64,000 nucleotides of DNA, taken from positions 1 to 64,000 of the forward strand of contig NZ_VJZZ01000016.1 of the NCBI RefSeq assembly GCF_009659535.1, given 5' to 3'. The notes beneath the pieces are model-generated. The model had not been told where the DNA came from and made no database searches. It saw only the letters and a program-made list of their open reading frames with translations. Position numbers and translations under genes: made by a program. Shown here one piece after another: positions 50,075 to 57,347 of this stretch (the first letter of the stretch is position 1; each line of letters starts with the position of its first letter). The DNA is from Aggregicoccus sp. 17bor-14 (GTDB lineage: Bacteria > Myxococcota > Myxococcia > Myxococcales > Myxococcaceae).

Positions 50075-51457
50075 ATGAAGAGGCGGCGCCAGCCCCTCAA
50101 GCACGACGTCCACGTCCTCCTCCTCACGCTGCTGGCGGGCCTGCCCGGCTCCGTCACCGCGCTGTGGATCCTCTGGGACGGGGACTTCAGCCTGAAGGTG
50201 CGCTGGACGCTCTCCGCCCTCATCCTCTGCGTGTGGGGCGGCGCGGCGCTCGCGGTGCGCGAGCGCGTGACGCGGCCCCTGCAGACGGTGAGCAACCTGC
50301 TGCTCGCGCTGCGCCAGGGCGACTACGGCGTGCGCGGGCGCGGCGGCCGGCTCAACGACCCGCTCGGTGAGGTCTTCCTCGAGGCCAACGTGCTCGGCGA
50401 GACGCTGCGCGAGCAGCGGCTCGGCGCGCTGGAGGCCGGCGAGCTGCTCTCCAAGGTGATGGAGGAGATCGACGTGGCGGTGCTCGCCTTCGACGAGGGC
50501 GCGCGCCTGCGGCTCGTGAACAAGGCGGGCGAGCGGCTGATGGGCAGGGGCCGGCGCGACCTGCTCGGCCAGGCGGCGGAGGCGCTCGCCCTCGGGGAGC
50601 TGCTCGAGGGCGCGGCGCCGCGCCGGGTGAGCCCCACCTTCGCGGTGAGCACGCCGGGCCACGAGGGCGGCCCCTACGAGCTGCGCCGCTCCTCCTTCCG
50701 CCAGCACGGCCTGCCGCACACGCTGGTGGTGCTCGCGGACCTGGGCGCGGCGCTGCGCGAGGAGGAGCGCGAGGCGTGGAAGCGGCTCATCCGCGTGCTC
50801 AGCCACGAGATCAACAACTCGCTCGCCCCCATCCACTCGATTGCCGCGGGCCTGCAGGACGCGCTCACGCAGCAGCCGCGCCCCTCGGACTGGGACGAGG
50901 ACGCGGCGAGCGGGCTCGCGGTCATCGCGCGGCGCAGCGCGAGCCTCAGCCGCTTCATGAGCAGCTACGCGCGGCTCGCGCGTCTGCCGCCACCTTCCCT
51001 GGGCACCGTGGCCGTGAGCGAGTGGGTGCGGCGCGTGGCGAGCCTGGAGAAGCGCCTCGCCGTGGAGGTGCGCGCGGGCCCCGAGCTCACGCTGCGCGCG
51101 GACGGCGACCAGCTGGAGCAGCTGCTCATCAACCTGGTGCGCAACGCGGCCGACGCGGCGCTGGAGACCCAGGGCCGCGTCTGGTTGTCGTGGAGCGTGG
51201 TGGCGCCCGGAGCCCTCGAGGTGTGGGTCGAGGACGAGGGGCCGGGCCTGCCGGACACCGCGAACCTCTTCGTGCCCTTCTTCACCACCAAGCCCAACGG
51301 CAGCGGCATCGGGCTCGCGCTGAGCCGGCAGATCGCCGAAGCCCACGGCGGCAGCGTGCGGCTCGAGAACCGCGCGGGAGAGAAGGGCTGCCGCGCGCGG
51401 CTGCGCCTCCCGTTCGAGGTGCGCGCCCCGGCCCCCGCGCAGAACGCTACGGCCTGA
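50075..51457 (+). CDS. membrane sensor histidine kinase
   Basis: A 460-residue kinase. Two transmembrane helices (approx. 12-34 and 44-62) have only about ten residues between them, so there is almost no periplasmic sensor and the signal is probably sensed within the membrane. A HAMP-like linker (RVTRPLQTVSNLLLALRQGDY), a PAS-like domain (approx. 118-225) and the phospho-acceptor His244 in RVLSHEINNSLAPI follow. The ATPase domain has N-box INLVRNAADAA, G1 VEDEGPGL and G2 GSGIGLALS. The ATG follows GGGGTAGGG. It pairs with the preceding response regulator. The tiny sensor loop fits detection of envelope stress or of a transporter. Confidence 0.92.
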   Translation: MKRRRQPLKHDVHVLLLTLLAGLPGSVTALWILWDGDFSLKVRWTLSALILCVWGGAALAVRERVTRPLQTVSNLLLALRQGDYGVRGRGGRLNDPLGEVFLEANVLGETLREQRLGALEAGELLSKVMEEIDVAVLAFDEGARLRLVNKAGERLMGRGRRDLLGQAAEALALGELLEGAAPRRVSPTFAVSTPGHEGGPYELRRSSFRQHGLPHTLVVLADLGAALREEEREAWKRLIRVLSHEINNSLAPIHSIAAGLQDALTQQPRPSDWDEDAASGLAVIARRSASLSRFMSSYARLARLPPPSLGTVAVSEWVRRVASLEKRLAVEVRAGPELTLRADGDQLEQLLINLVRNAADAALETQGRVWLSWSVVAPGALEVWVEDEGPGLPDTANLFVPFFTTKPNGSGIGLALSRQIAEAHGGSVRLENRAGEKGCRARLRLPFEVRAPAPAQNATA

Positions 51458-51462
51458 CCCGC

Positions 51463-51501
51463 GTCCTCCCTCTCCCCCTGGGAGAGGGTCGGGGTGAGGG
51501 A
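51463..51501 (+). repeat. hairpin repeat copy 6, full length
   Basis: GTCCTCCCTCTCCC-CCT-GGGAGAGGG plus TCGGGGTGAGGGA, 5 nt downstream of the kinase stop; it may end the regulator-kinase transcript. Confidence 0.85.
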
Positions 51502-51537
51502 GTCGGGTTCCCACCTGCGCCCCTGTGCACCCGCACC

Positions 51538-51589
51538 ACACCGTTGTAGCACCAACGGTTCAGCTTCCCGCAGAGCTGCAGAACGGTGT
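51538..51589. promoter_or_regulatory. triple AACGGT motif upstream of the LolA-like gene
   Basis: ACACCGTT (51538-51545) and AACGGTGT (51582-51589) are perfect inverted copies 36 nt apart. A third half-site, CAACGGT (51553-51559), makes a tighter 7-bp inverted repeat with ACCGTTG (51540-51546). They lie 30-80 bp upstream of the GTG, a usual place for an operator. No regulator is assigned. Confidence 0.4.
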
Positions 51590-51618
51590 AAACGCCGCCC
51601 TCCCTCTGGAGGCCTCCG

Positions 51619-52398
51619 GTGACCGTGCTCCGTCTCGCAGCTGCGCTCCTGCTCGTGCTCCTCGCCACGCCTGCGCGCGCGCAGGACGTCGACCTGCCCG
51701 CGCTGCTCGCGCGCATCCGCGAGGCCACGCCGGGCGTGAGCTACCTGGTGAAGGAGCGGCTGCAGGCGATGACGGTGACCTCGGTCACCGAGGAGCGCGA
51801 CGGCAAGGGGCGCGTGACGCACACCTACGAGCGGGTGCGGCGCATCAGCGAGCAGGAGGGCAAGCGCACGAGCGCGGTGCTGCGCGCCGTGGACGACGGC
51901 AAGGACGTGACGGCGCTGCGCCGGCGCGAGGCCGAGGAGCGCGAGACGAAGGAGGGGCCGGAGAAGAAGGAGGACGACAAGGGGATGTCCTTCGAGCTGC
52001 CCTTCACCGCGGAGAACCAGCCGCGCCACCGCTTCAGCGTGGTGGGACCGGACGCGCGAGACCCGCGCCTCCTGGTCGTGCACTTCGAGCCCGCGGGCGA
52101 GCGCGACCCGGCGGTGATGGAGGGCGAGGCGCTGGTGGATCCCACGAGCGGACAGGTGCGCCGCCTGCGCTTCCGCCCCTCGAAGTACCCGAGCATCCTC
52201 ATCGACCGGCTCGACGTGGAGATGGACTTCCGCAGCCACCCGCAGGTGGGCGCGGTGCTCACCCGCATGGTGGTGGACGGCGAGGGCGGGCTGCTCTTCT
52301 TCAAGAAGCGCGGCCGCTCCACGCTCAGCTTCAGCGACGTGGTCTTCAAGCCCACGGGAGCGCCTTCGGGCGCCACCATGGTCCACGCCGCACCGTAA
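51619..52398 (+). CDS. secreted LolA-like protein
   Basis: A 259-residue protein with a clear signal peptide (LRLAAALLLVLLATPARA-QD). The body is charged and beta-rich: LVKERLQAMTVTSVTEERDGKGRV, then a Lys/Glu-rich loop (EGPEKKEDDKG), then GEALVDPTSGQVRRLRFRPSKYP...DVEMDFRSHPQVGAVLTRMVVDG. The last part resembles the end of LolA/LppX-type lipoprotein-carrier folds. The GTG at 51619 has GGAGG 6 nt upstream. A role in carrying lipid or lipoproteins in the periplasm is possible but inferred only from fold-like patterns. Confidence 0.65.
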   Translation: MTVLRLAAALLLVLLATPARAQDVDLPALLARIREATPGVSYLVKERLQAMTVTSVTEERDGKGRVTHTYERVRRISEQEGKRTSAVLRAVDDGKDVTALRRREAEERETKEGPEKKEDDKGMSFELPFTAENQPRHRFSVVGPDARDPRLLVVHFEPAGERDPAVMEGEALVDPTSGQVRRLRFRPSKYPSILIDRLDVEMDFRSHPQVGAVLTRMVVDGEGGLLFFKKRGRSTLSFSDVVFKPTGAPSGATMVHAAP

Positions 52399-52407
52399 CC
52401 GGGACGC

Positions 52408-52434
52408 TGTTCGCATCTGGGAAGCGCGCATCCC
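52408..52434 (+). promoter_or_regulatory. putative enhancer (UAS) of micro-protein 1
   Basis: TGTTCG-N5-GGGA-N8-TCCC, with no hairpin repeat adjacent. It starts 173 nt before the end of the -12 element at 52581. A 12-bp perfect palindrome, AGAGCGCGCTCT (52464-52475), lies between it and the promoter. Confidence 0.45.
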
Positions 52435-52565
52435 GCAAGCGGCGAGCGCCGAGAGCAGGCAGGAGAGCGCGCTCTGCCCTGCGGGCGTAGCCCCGGGGTC
52501 CAACGCCCCTCGTAGAGGGCTGAACCCACGGGCTTTTTCGCAGCGCCCTGGAGGCCCCCGGGCGT

Positions 52566-52581
52566 TGGCACGCGCCATGCT
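52566..52581 (+). promoter_or_regulatory. sigma-54-like promoter of micro-protein 1
   Basis: TGGCACG-CGCC-ATGCT has a perfect -24 half and correct GG-N10-GC spacing, with one mismatch in the -12 half. The predicted start near 52592 gives a leader of about 49 nt with GGAG before the ATG. Confidence 0.6.
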
Positions 52582-52640
52582 CATGGAAGGGATGTGCGGA
52601 CGCAAAGGTGCGGACGCCACGAACCCCTGGAGCACACGCC

Positions 52641-52754
52641 ATGAGCACCCTCGCCAAGAACAGCCACGACCTCACCTCCTTCGGGCTCAGCGCGCTGATG
52701 AGCGGCTACGTCCTCGGCTTCGTCGTCCTCTGCGCCCAGTACATCCACGGCTAG
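52641..52754 (+). CDS. 37-residue membrane micro-protein 1
   Basis: MSTLAKNSHDLTSFGLSALM, then one hydrophobic helix (approx. 15-33, ending VVLCAQYIHG). It aligns along its whole core with micro-protein 2, 535 bp downstream: HD[LV]-x(3-4)-[GL]-[LA]-L-x-ALMS-x-x-[VH]-[LV]-x-x-[FL]-V-x-[LV]-[LC]. Conservation of a spaced pair, a GGAG ribosome site and a sigma-54-like promoter argue that it is a real gene. It is presumably an inner-membrane peptide. It might modulate the kinase or permeases, but that is inference from shared promoter motifs. Confidence 0.7.
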   Translation: MSTLAKNSHDLTSFGLSALMSGYVLGFVVLCAQYIHG

Positions 52755-52954
52755 TGCGCGACATCCCGCGGGCCTGTCCAGGCCGCGGGAAGATGAGAGC
52801 AGGAGCCGGCGCGCAGTGACGGGCCGGCAGAGAGACCCCGGGAGTGAGGCGCCGCGCCGGAGCGCGCGTCGAGAGCCCCTTCCGGGAGTGAGCGGAGCGA
52901 GCGCCGCAGCGCACCCCGCGTAGAGCCCCTTTCACGCTTCGACTGTTTGCCCGT

Positions 52955-52993
52955 GTCCTCCCTCTCCCTCTGGGAGAGGGTCGGGGTGAGGGA
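52955..52993 (+). repeat. hairpin repeat copy 7, full length
   Basis: GTCCTCCCTCTCCC-TCT-GGGAGAGGG with TCGGGGTGAGGGA; identical through the whole core to copy 4. The tandem 49-bp units begin just after its tail. Confidence 0.85.
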
Positions 52994-53002
52994 GGCACGC
53001 TC

Positions 53003-53149
53003 GGCACTGTGCGCCCGTGGGACGCGAGCATCCCTAACGCATCGTGAGCAGTGCGCTGTGCACTTGTGGGACGCGCCCGTCCCGAGCGCATCGCGAGCAG
53101 TGCGCCGTGCGCCCGTGGGACGCGCGCATCCCGCGAGCGCCGCACGAGC
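53003..53149 (+). repeat. three tandem 49-bp units carrying enhancer-like motifs
   Basis: Imperfect units start near 53003, 53051 and 53100. Each contains GTGnG/CA-N-GGGACGCG-N4-TCCC in the same layout as the putative enhancers: motif starts are 53008, 53057 and 53106, GGGA is always 11 nt after the motif start, and TCCC follows 8 nt after GGGA. The copies lie 130-228 nt upstream of the end of the -12 element at 53236. The first copy starts 15 nt after a hairpin repeat, so part of the motif may derive from that repeat's tail. Confidence 0.65.
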
Positions 53150-53220
53150 TCCTTCGCCCGCCTGCCCGCACTGCGCGAAGACCCATCGAACTTCCGCGCA
53201 CTTCGCTGCGTGCACGCGCG

Positions 53221-53236
53221 TGGCCCGCGCCTTGCT
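53221..53236 (+). promoter_or_regulatory. sigma-54 -24/-12 promoter of micro-protein 2
   Basis: TGGCCCG-CGCC-TTGCT differs from the consensus TGGCACG-N4-TTGCW at one base and keeps GG-N10-GC. The predicted start near 53247 leaves a leader of about 42 nt containing an excellent AAGGAGGA ribosome site. Confidence 0.72.
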
Positions 53237-53288
53237 CTCTGCTGTCGTGTGCGCGGCGCACGACTCTGCACCGCGGAAGGAGGACGTC

Positions 53289-53414
53289 ATGCCGCAGATG
53301 ATGGAGCAGGCGAAGAAGGCGCAGCACGACGTGTCGGGGCTGGCGCTGGGGGCGCTGATGAGCACGCACGTGTTCACGCTGGTGCTGCTGTGCCTCGACT
53401 ACATGGGGCGCTGA
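53289..53414 (+). CDS. 41-residue membrane micro-protein 2
   Basis: MPQMMEQAKKAQHDVSGLAL, then one hydrophobic helix (approx. 17-36) ending LCLDYMGR. It is homologous to micro-protein 1: HDVSGLALGALMS against HDLTSFGLSALMS, and LLCLDYMG against LCAQYIHG. The ATG has AAGGAGGA 5-6 nt upstream, the best ribosome site nearby. A near-consensus sigma-54 promoter and three tandem enhancer-like units precede it. The longer in-frame extension upstream runs through the repeats and is rejected. Its function is unknown; it is expected in the inner membrane. Confidence 0.75.
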   Translation: MPQMMEQAKKAQHDVSGLALGALMSTHVFTLVLLCLDYMGR

Positions 53415-53598
53415 TGGGCTGCCGGTGCACACAGTGGGCGTGAGGTAGGCGCCCCTCGTGCGCTGCAACTTTCCCCTGCAGCAGGATGCGCAGGGGCCGG
53501 GTCACGCGAGCCCCACGCCGGCGCATTTCCTCTGTGCGGTGTGCTCGCGGTAGAGAGGGAGACTGGCGTGAACGTCCACGCCGTTGGGAGCTCCCTGC

Positions 53599-54567
53599 AT
53601 GCGCCTCGTCGTCAGTCTCCTCGTCTCGCTCTCGCTGGTGGGCTGTGCGCATGGCGGGCGCGAGGCGGCGAAGGCCCCTGCAGCGTCCCTCGTCGCGCCG
53701 CCTCCCGCCGCGCTCGCTCCCGAGGCCGAGGGCCGCAAGCTCGCGGGTGAGGCGGACCGGCGCGCGAGCGTGGGCGACACCACGGCGGCTCTGGAGCTGT
53801 ACCGGCGCGCGTGGGAGCTCGGCGTGCGCGAGGACGCGGCGCTGTACAACGCGGCGTGCGCGGCGTCGCTCGCGGGCCAGACGGCCGAGGCGCTCACCTG
53901 GCTGCAGCGCGCGGCGGACGCGGGCTTCGCGCACGCGGCGCACCTGCAGCAGGACCCGGACCTCGCGGCTGCGCGCGCGGAGGAGGGCTTCGCGGCCGTG
54001 GCCGCCCGCGTGGCGGAGAACGAGGCGAAGCTCACCCTCGCGAGCGACCCCGCGCTGCGCGATGCGCTGCTGCAGCGCATGGCCGAGGACCAGGTGGCGC
54101 GCGCGGCGGTGGAGAAGAGCGACTACCGGGACGAGGCGGCCACGGCGCGCCTGCGTGCGGTGGAGCAGCAGAACACGCAGTGGCTGAAGGAGCAGGTGAC
54201 GAAGGGCGGCTGGCCCACGCGCTCGCAGGTGGGCGAGCGCGGCGCGCAGGCGGCGTGGCTGCTGGTGCAGCACGCGGATGGGGACCTCGCGTTCCAGAAG
54301 CAGTGCCTCGCGCTGCTCGAGGGGGCCGCGGCCTCGGGCGAGGCGGCGAAGAAGAGCGTGGCCTACCTCACCGACCGCGTGCTGGTGGCCGAGGGCAAGC
54401 CGCAGCGCTACGGCACGCAGTTCCACCGCCCGGAAGGGCTGCCCGTGCCGCGCACGATGGAGGACCCGGAAGGCGTGGACGCTCGCCGCGCGGCGATGGG
54501 ACTCGCGCCGCTCGCCGACTACACGCAGCAGCTCGAGCAGCTTCAGGCGGAGGTGCCGACCCCCTAG
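53599..54567 (+). CDS. lipoprotein with TPR-like region and DUF6624 domain
   Basis: A 322-residue lipoprotein (MRLVVSLLVSLSLVGC, Cys16). Residues approx. 50-130 form TPR-like helices (TAALELYRRAWELGVREDAALYNAACAASL). The C-terminal domain (approx. 165-285) matches DUF6624: NTQWLKEQVTKGGWPTRSQVGERGAQAAWLLVQHAD and VAYLTDRVLVAEGKPQRYGTQF. This domain is widespread but uncharacterised. The ATG has GGGAG 8 nt upstream. It is likely an outer-membrane or inner-membrane tethered protein facing the periplasm. Confidence 0.82.
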   Translation: MRLVVSLLVSLSLVGCAHGGREAAKAPAASLVAPPPAALAPEAEGRKLAGEADRRASVGDTTAALELYRRAWELGVREDAALYNAACAASLAGQTAEALTWLQRAADAGFAHAAHLQQDPDLAAARAEEGFAAVAARVAENEAKLTLASDPALRDALLQRMAEDQVARAAVEKSDYRDEAATARLRAVEQQNTQWLKEQVTKGGWPTRSQVGERGAQAAWLLVQHADGDLAFQKQCLALLEGAAASGEAAKKSVAYLTDRVLVAEGKPQRYGTQFHRPEGLPVPRTMEDPEGVDARRAAMGLAPLADYTQQLEQLQAEVPTP

Positions 54568-54689
54568 CGACGGCGGGCCCGCCGGTGTAGAAGCGCGGCG
54601 CGCGCGGGCCGACCCGCGACCACTCGTGGGGAGTGGGTGAAGTGCGGGAACGACCCGCGTCCCTCTCTGGTGTCACGGAGACGCACGCG

Positions 54690-55355
54690 ATGCCCGTCCT
54701 CCCGCTCCTCCTCGTCCTCGCCCTGAACGCCGCGCCGCCCGTGCGGATGGGCAGCCACGGCATGGTGCTCTTCGGCCAGGGCAGCGCGCTCTACGCGAGC
54801 CACATCCCGATGTTCCACCCGCCGCACGACGTGCAGCTGCTGCTGCAGGTAGAGCTCACAGGGAAGGGCCTGCCAGCGGACTTCGCGCGCGGGCTCTACA
54901 CGCTGGACCCCGAGCGCTTCGACCTGAGCCAGCTCATGGCCGGCAAGGTGCGCACGTTCCACGCGGCCCTGTACCGCGGCAGCTTCGATGGTGGCGGGAC
55001 GGTGCTGCAGAAGGACGTGACGGTGCGGGTGCGGCGCGTGCTGCACGCTGCGCCCCTGAAGGCGGATGCACCGGCGCTGCCGCAGCTGCGCTACCTCGTG
55101 GTGGGCGAGGGGCGCGAGGGCTACCTCGTGCATGCGCTGGGACGCGCGCCGGACTTCGACCAGGTGCTGCGAGCGACGTTCGAGAAGCCCCTGCCCGCGG
55201 GTGTGCACGTGCTCGAGCTGCCGAGGCGGGAGAACGCCGTGGACACGCGCCTCACCCCTGGAGCGGTCCCGAACGCCACGCTCGATGGCGCCGCGACGCA
55301 CCTCGAGGTCGCCCAGGAGCTCTCCTTCCTGCGCGGCCCTGACTTCACGCCGTGA
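54690..55355 (+). CDS. secreted protein of unknown function
   Basis: A 221-residue protein with a short signal peptide (MPVLPLLLVLALNAAPP). The mature part contains MGSHGMVLFGQGSALYASHIP followed by MFHPPHDVQLLLQVEL, a His-rich conserved-looking block in which H-x-P-x-H-D could bind a metal. The rest is beta-rich. The ATG at 54690 has GGAG 10 nt upstream; the longer frame adds 19 polar residues without a signal. No characterised family is recognised, and the metal idea is inference. Confidence 0.65.
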   Translation: MPVLPLLLVLALNAAPPVRMGSHGMVLFGQGSALYASHIPMFHPPHDVQLLLQVELTGKGLPADFARGLYTLDPERFDLSQLMAGKVRTFHAALYRGSFDGGGTVLQKDVTVRVRRVLHAAPLKADAPALPQLRYLVVGEGREGYLVHALGRAPDFDQVLRATFEKPLPAGVHVLELPRRENAVDTRLTPGAVPNATLDGAATHLEVAQELSFLRGPDFTP

Positions 55356-55359
55356 CAAT

Positions 55360-55396
55360 GTCCCCTCTCCCCCCGGGAGAGGGACGGGGTGAGGGA
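55360..55396 (+). repeat. hairpin repeat copy 8
   Basis: GTCCCCTCTCCC-CCC-GGGAGAGGG with tail ACGGGGTGAGGGA, starting 4 nt after the stop of the secreted protein. It has TGCGCGCCCG 15 nt after the tail, the same position at which the enhancer-like motif begins after copies 3 and 7. Confidence 0.83.
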
Positions 55397-55465
55397 AGGG
55401 CGCTTCACACTGCGCGCCCGCCTCTTGGCATCGCTCGCGGCACCTGCGATGAGCAGAGGGCTCCG

Positions 55466-56575
55466 ATGACCTCCTTCCTGCGCACCACCCTCGAGCGCCT
55501 CACGCAGCGCCTGCGCCCGCAGCGCACGACACCGCCACCCGCTCCTGCGCGCGCAGTCATCCCTCTGCGCCCGCTCGCCCCCGAGGTCGCCGAGCGCATC
55601 GCGGCCTTCTGGCGCTGGTTCTCCGCAGAGCGCCCCCGCTTCGAGCACGCAGTGCGCATGGGCCTGAACCCCGAGCTGCAGGAGCTGCTCGGCGCGGAGG
55701 TGAGCGCGCTGCACCCCGAGCTGCACTGGGAGCTGGGCCGCGCGCGCGACGGCGTCATCGACCTCTCGCTCACGGCCGAGGGGAACTTCCCGCTGCGCAA
55801 GCTGACCGAGGCCTGGTGCCAGGCTGCGCCGCACGACCTGCAGGGCTGGCGCTTCCACCCCGCGCGTCCGCCCACGCCGGGCGCGACCGCCTTCACCCTC
55901 AACGTCGCGGGACAGGACGCGGCGATCGCCGACCTGCGCTGCGCCCTCGAGCCGGACGACGCCCGCGCGCGCCTGAACCTGCGCGTGTGGCACCCCGCCT
56001 TCGCCGCGCTGGAGCCCGAGGCGCGCAGCATGGTGGCGTTCCTCTCACTGGATGCACTGCTGGGCGAGGACGACGTGGAGCGCTGGGTGGGCGGCATCCA
56101 GCTCGTGGAGGAGGCGGCGGAGGCCTTCGTCCCGCCCGCCGAGCTGCAGGCCCGCGTCGCTGCCCTCGCCGCGGCTCCGCGCGACACCTTCTCCTTCCTG
56201 CAGGGCAAGAACCCGCAGGGCCGCGCGGCGATGGCCACGCTGAACCTCGCGCTCAAGCGGCTGGACCACCTGGCGTACGAGGACCAGCTCGTGGTGACGA
56301 TCGCGTACCGCAACGCGGACGCGCAGGGCATTCCGCCCGCCGAGGAGCACCAGGCGGCGCAGGCGCTGGAGGACACGCTGGTGGAGTCACTCGCGGGGCT
56401 CGCGCTGCACTACGGGCACGTGGTGAGCGGCGGGCGGCTCGAGGTGCTCTTCTACGTCGCGGACAAGCGCGCTGCGGAGGGGAAGCTCGCCGCGTGGCGC
56501 GGGCGCGCGCAGGGCTGGCAGGTGCAGCGCACGTGGCACCACGACCCGGAGTGGAAGGCGCTGCTCAAGTGGTGA
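55466..56575 (+). CDS. DUF695-domain protein
   Basis: A 369-residue soluble protein without a signal peptide. The N-terminal half (approx. 40-240) is a domain of unknown kind with FWRWFSAERPRFEHAV. The C-terminal 120 residues fit DUF695: EDQLVVTIAYRNADAQGIPP, then EEHQAAQALEDTLVESLAG, then GGRLEVLFYVADKR and a terminal HHDPEWK. The ATG at 55466 has AGAGGG 5 nt upstream; the in-frame extension upstream is repeat sequence (giving the peptide SPLPPGEGRGEG) and is rejected. The function is unknown. Confidence 0.75.
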   Translation: MTSFLRTTLERLTQRLRPQRTTPPPAPARAVIPLRPLAPEVAERIAAFWRWFSAERPRFEHAVRMGLNPELQELLGAEVSALHPELHWELGRARDGVIDLSLTAEGNFPLRKLTEAWCQAAPHDLQGWRFHPARPPTPGATAFTLNVAGQDAAIADLRCALEPDDARARLNLRVWHPAFAALEPEARSMVAFLSLDALLGEDDVERWVGGIQLVEEAAEAFVPPAELQARVAALAAAPRDTFSFLQGKNPQGRAAMATLNLALKRLDHLAYEDQLVVTIAYRNADAQGIPPAEEHQAAQALEDTLVESLAGLALHYGHVVSGGRLEVLFYVADKRAAEGKLAAWRGRAQGWQVQRTWHHDPEWKALLKW

Positions 56576-56596
56576 GGTCTCGGGGTGGAACAGCGC

Positions 56597-57238
56597 TCAG
56601 TGGCGCCCGTGCCACTTGTCGATGCTGGTGTCGAAAGCCGTGATGAGGTCGCGTGCACGCAGGAAGGTCTGCGGAATCGCTGCACGTCGTTGCTCGTAGG
56701 CTGACTCCGAGAACGGTGTGCCCAGCTTCTCTGCGCGGTGTTCGAGGAGAAGCCGGGACTCGTAATCGACCCATTCGCGCAGCCAGGCGCTGCGGCTCGG
56801 TTCGTCCCATCTCTCGCGCTGAGCATGACGCCAGAGGAAGCGGAACTTCTCGTGTGCAGCGATCCGATCCAGCCGCTCGATCCAGGCTCCCTTGTAAGCG
56901 ACGCCCTTGCCCGCGACGAAGCGGCCGTAGGTTCCCAGCCGTAGCACCTCCACCGCGACGTTCAGGGGGGAGTCCAGGTTGGCCCTGTTGAGAAAGCACC
57001 CTCCCGTGTCCGTGTCGTAATCCGTGCGATGGGCTGCGATGAGCCGATGGGCGTAGCGCTGCGCGCGGCGGTAACGGCGTGGATCCACTGCACGCAGCAG
57101 CTCGAGCCCCTTCACCAAGCGTCTGCTCTCGGCTGGGACGGCGAAGAGCTTGAACCCGTCCACCGCGTCGTGCGGACCGTGAGCGAGCAGGGCGCGGATG
57201 ACGGGCTCCAACGCGCGCACGAGAAAGCGAGGTGCCAC
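56597..57238 (-). CDS. hypothetical protein, lower GC than surroundings
   Basis: A 213-residue, Arg/Tyr-rich soluble protein with many helices (RRYRRAQRYAHRLIAAHRTDYDTDTGG...NVAVEVLRLGTYGRFVAGKG). Codon third positions are visibly less GC-biased than in neighbours, suggesting foreign origin. The start is a GTG at 57238 without a clear ribosome site, so the N-terminus is uncertain. No family was recognised. It is convergent with the DUF695 gene 21 bp away. Confidence 0.55.
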   Translation of the reverse strand: MAPRFLVRALEPVIRALLAHGPHDAVDGFKLFAVPAESRRLVKGLELLRAVDPRRYRRAQRYAHRLIAAHRTDYDTDTGGCFLNRANLDSPLNVAVEVLRLGTYGRFVAGKGVAYKGAWIERLDRIAAHEKFRFLWRHAQRERWDEPSRSAWLREWVDYESRLLLEHRAEKLGTPFSESAYEQRRAAIPQTFLRARDLITAFDTSIDKWHGRH

Positions 57239-57305
57239 TCAGCCGTCCTCAGGTCGGGAAGGGTATTCCGGAGACTCTGCCACAGGGACTCATGCTTCGC
57301 CCGGC

Positions 57306-57346
57306 ACCCTCACCCTGGCCCTCTCCCAGGGGGAGAGGAAGGACAC
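57306..57346 (-). repeat. hairpin repeat copy 9, reverse orientation
   Basis: Reverse-oriented copy (CCTCACCCTGGCCCTCTCCC-AGG-GGGAGAGG), next to the nucleotidase stop. It is oriented with that minus-strand gene, as the other copies are with theirs. Confidence 0.8.
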
Positions 57347-57347
57347 A

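Larger units (their letters stand above)
52755..53288. other. 534-bp region between the two micro-protein genes
   Basis: The region carries hairpin repeat copy 7, three tandem 49-bp units and a sigma-54 promoter, all listed separately. Long antisense open frames cross it but show no family features. The first part (52760-52950) contains fragments resembling the micro-protein 1 leader but no gene. Confidence 0.6.

Noticed and set aside
52764-53377. Minus-strand open frames of 190-210 codons opposite the micro-proteins
   Set aside because: They translate the tandem repeat units and hairpin repeat into Arg/Ser-rich repeats, with no ribosome site; the forward micro-proteins explain the conserved signal better.
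55430-55460. Possible -24/-12 element CTTGGCATCGCTCGCGGCAC before the DUF695 gene
   Set aside because: The GC of the -12 half is not at 10 nt from GG, so the spacing rule fails.
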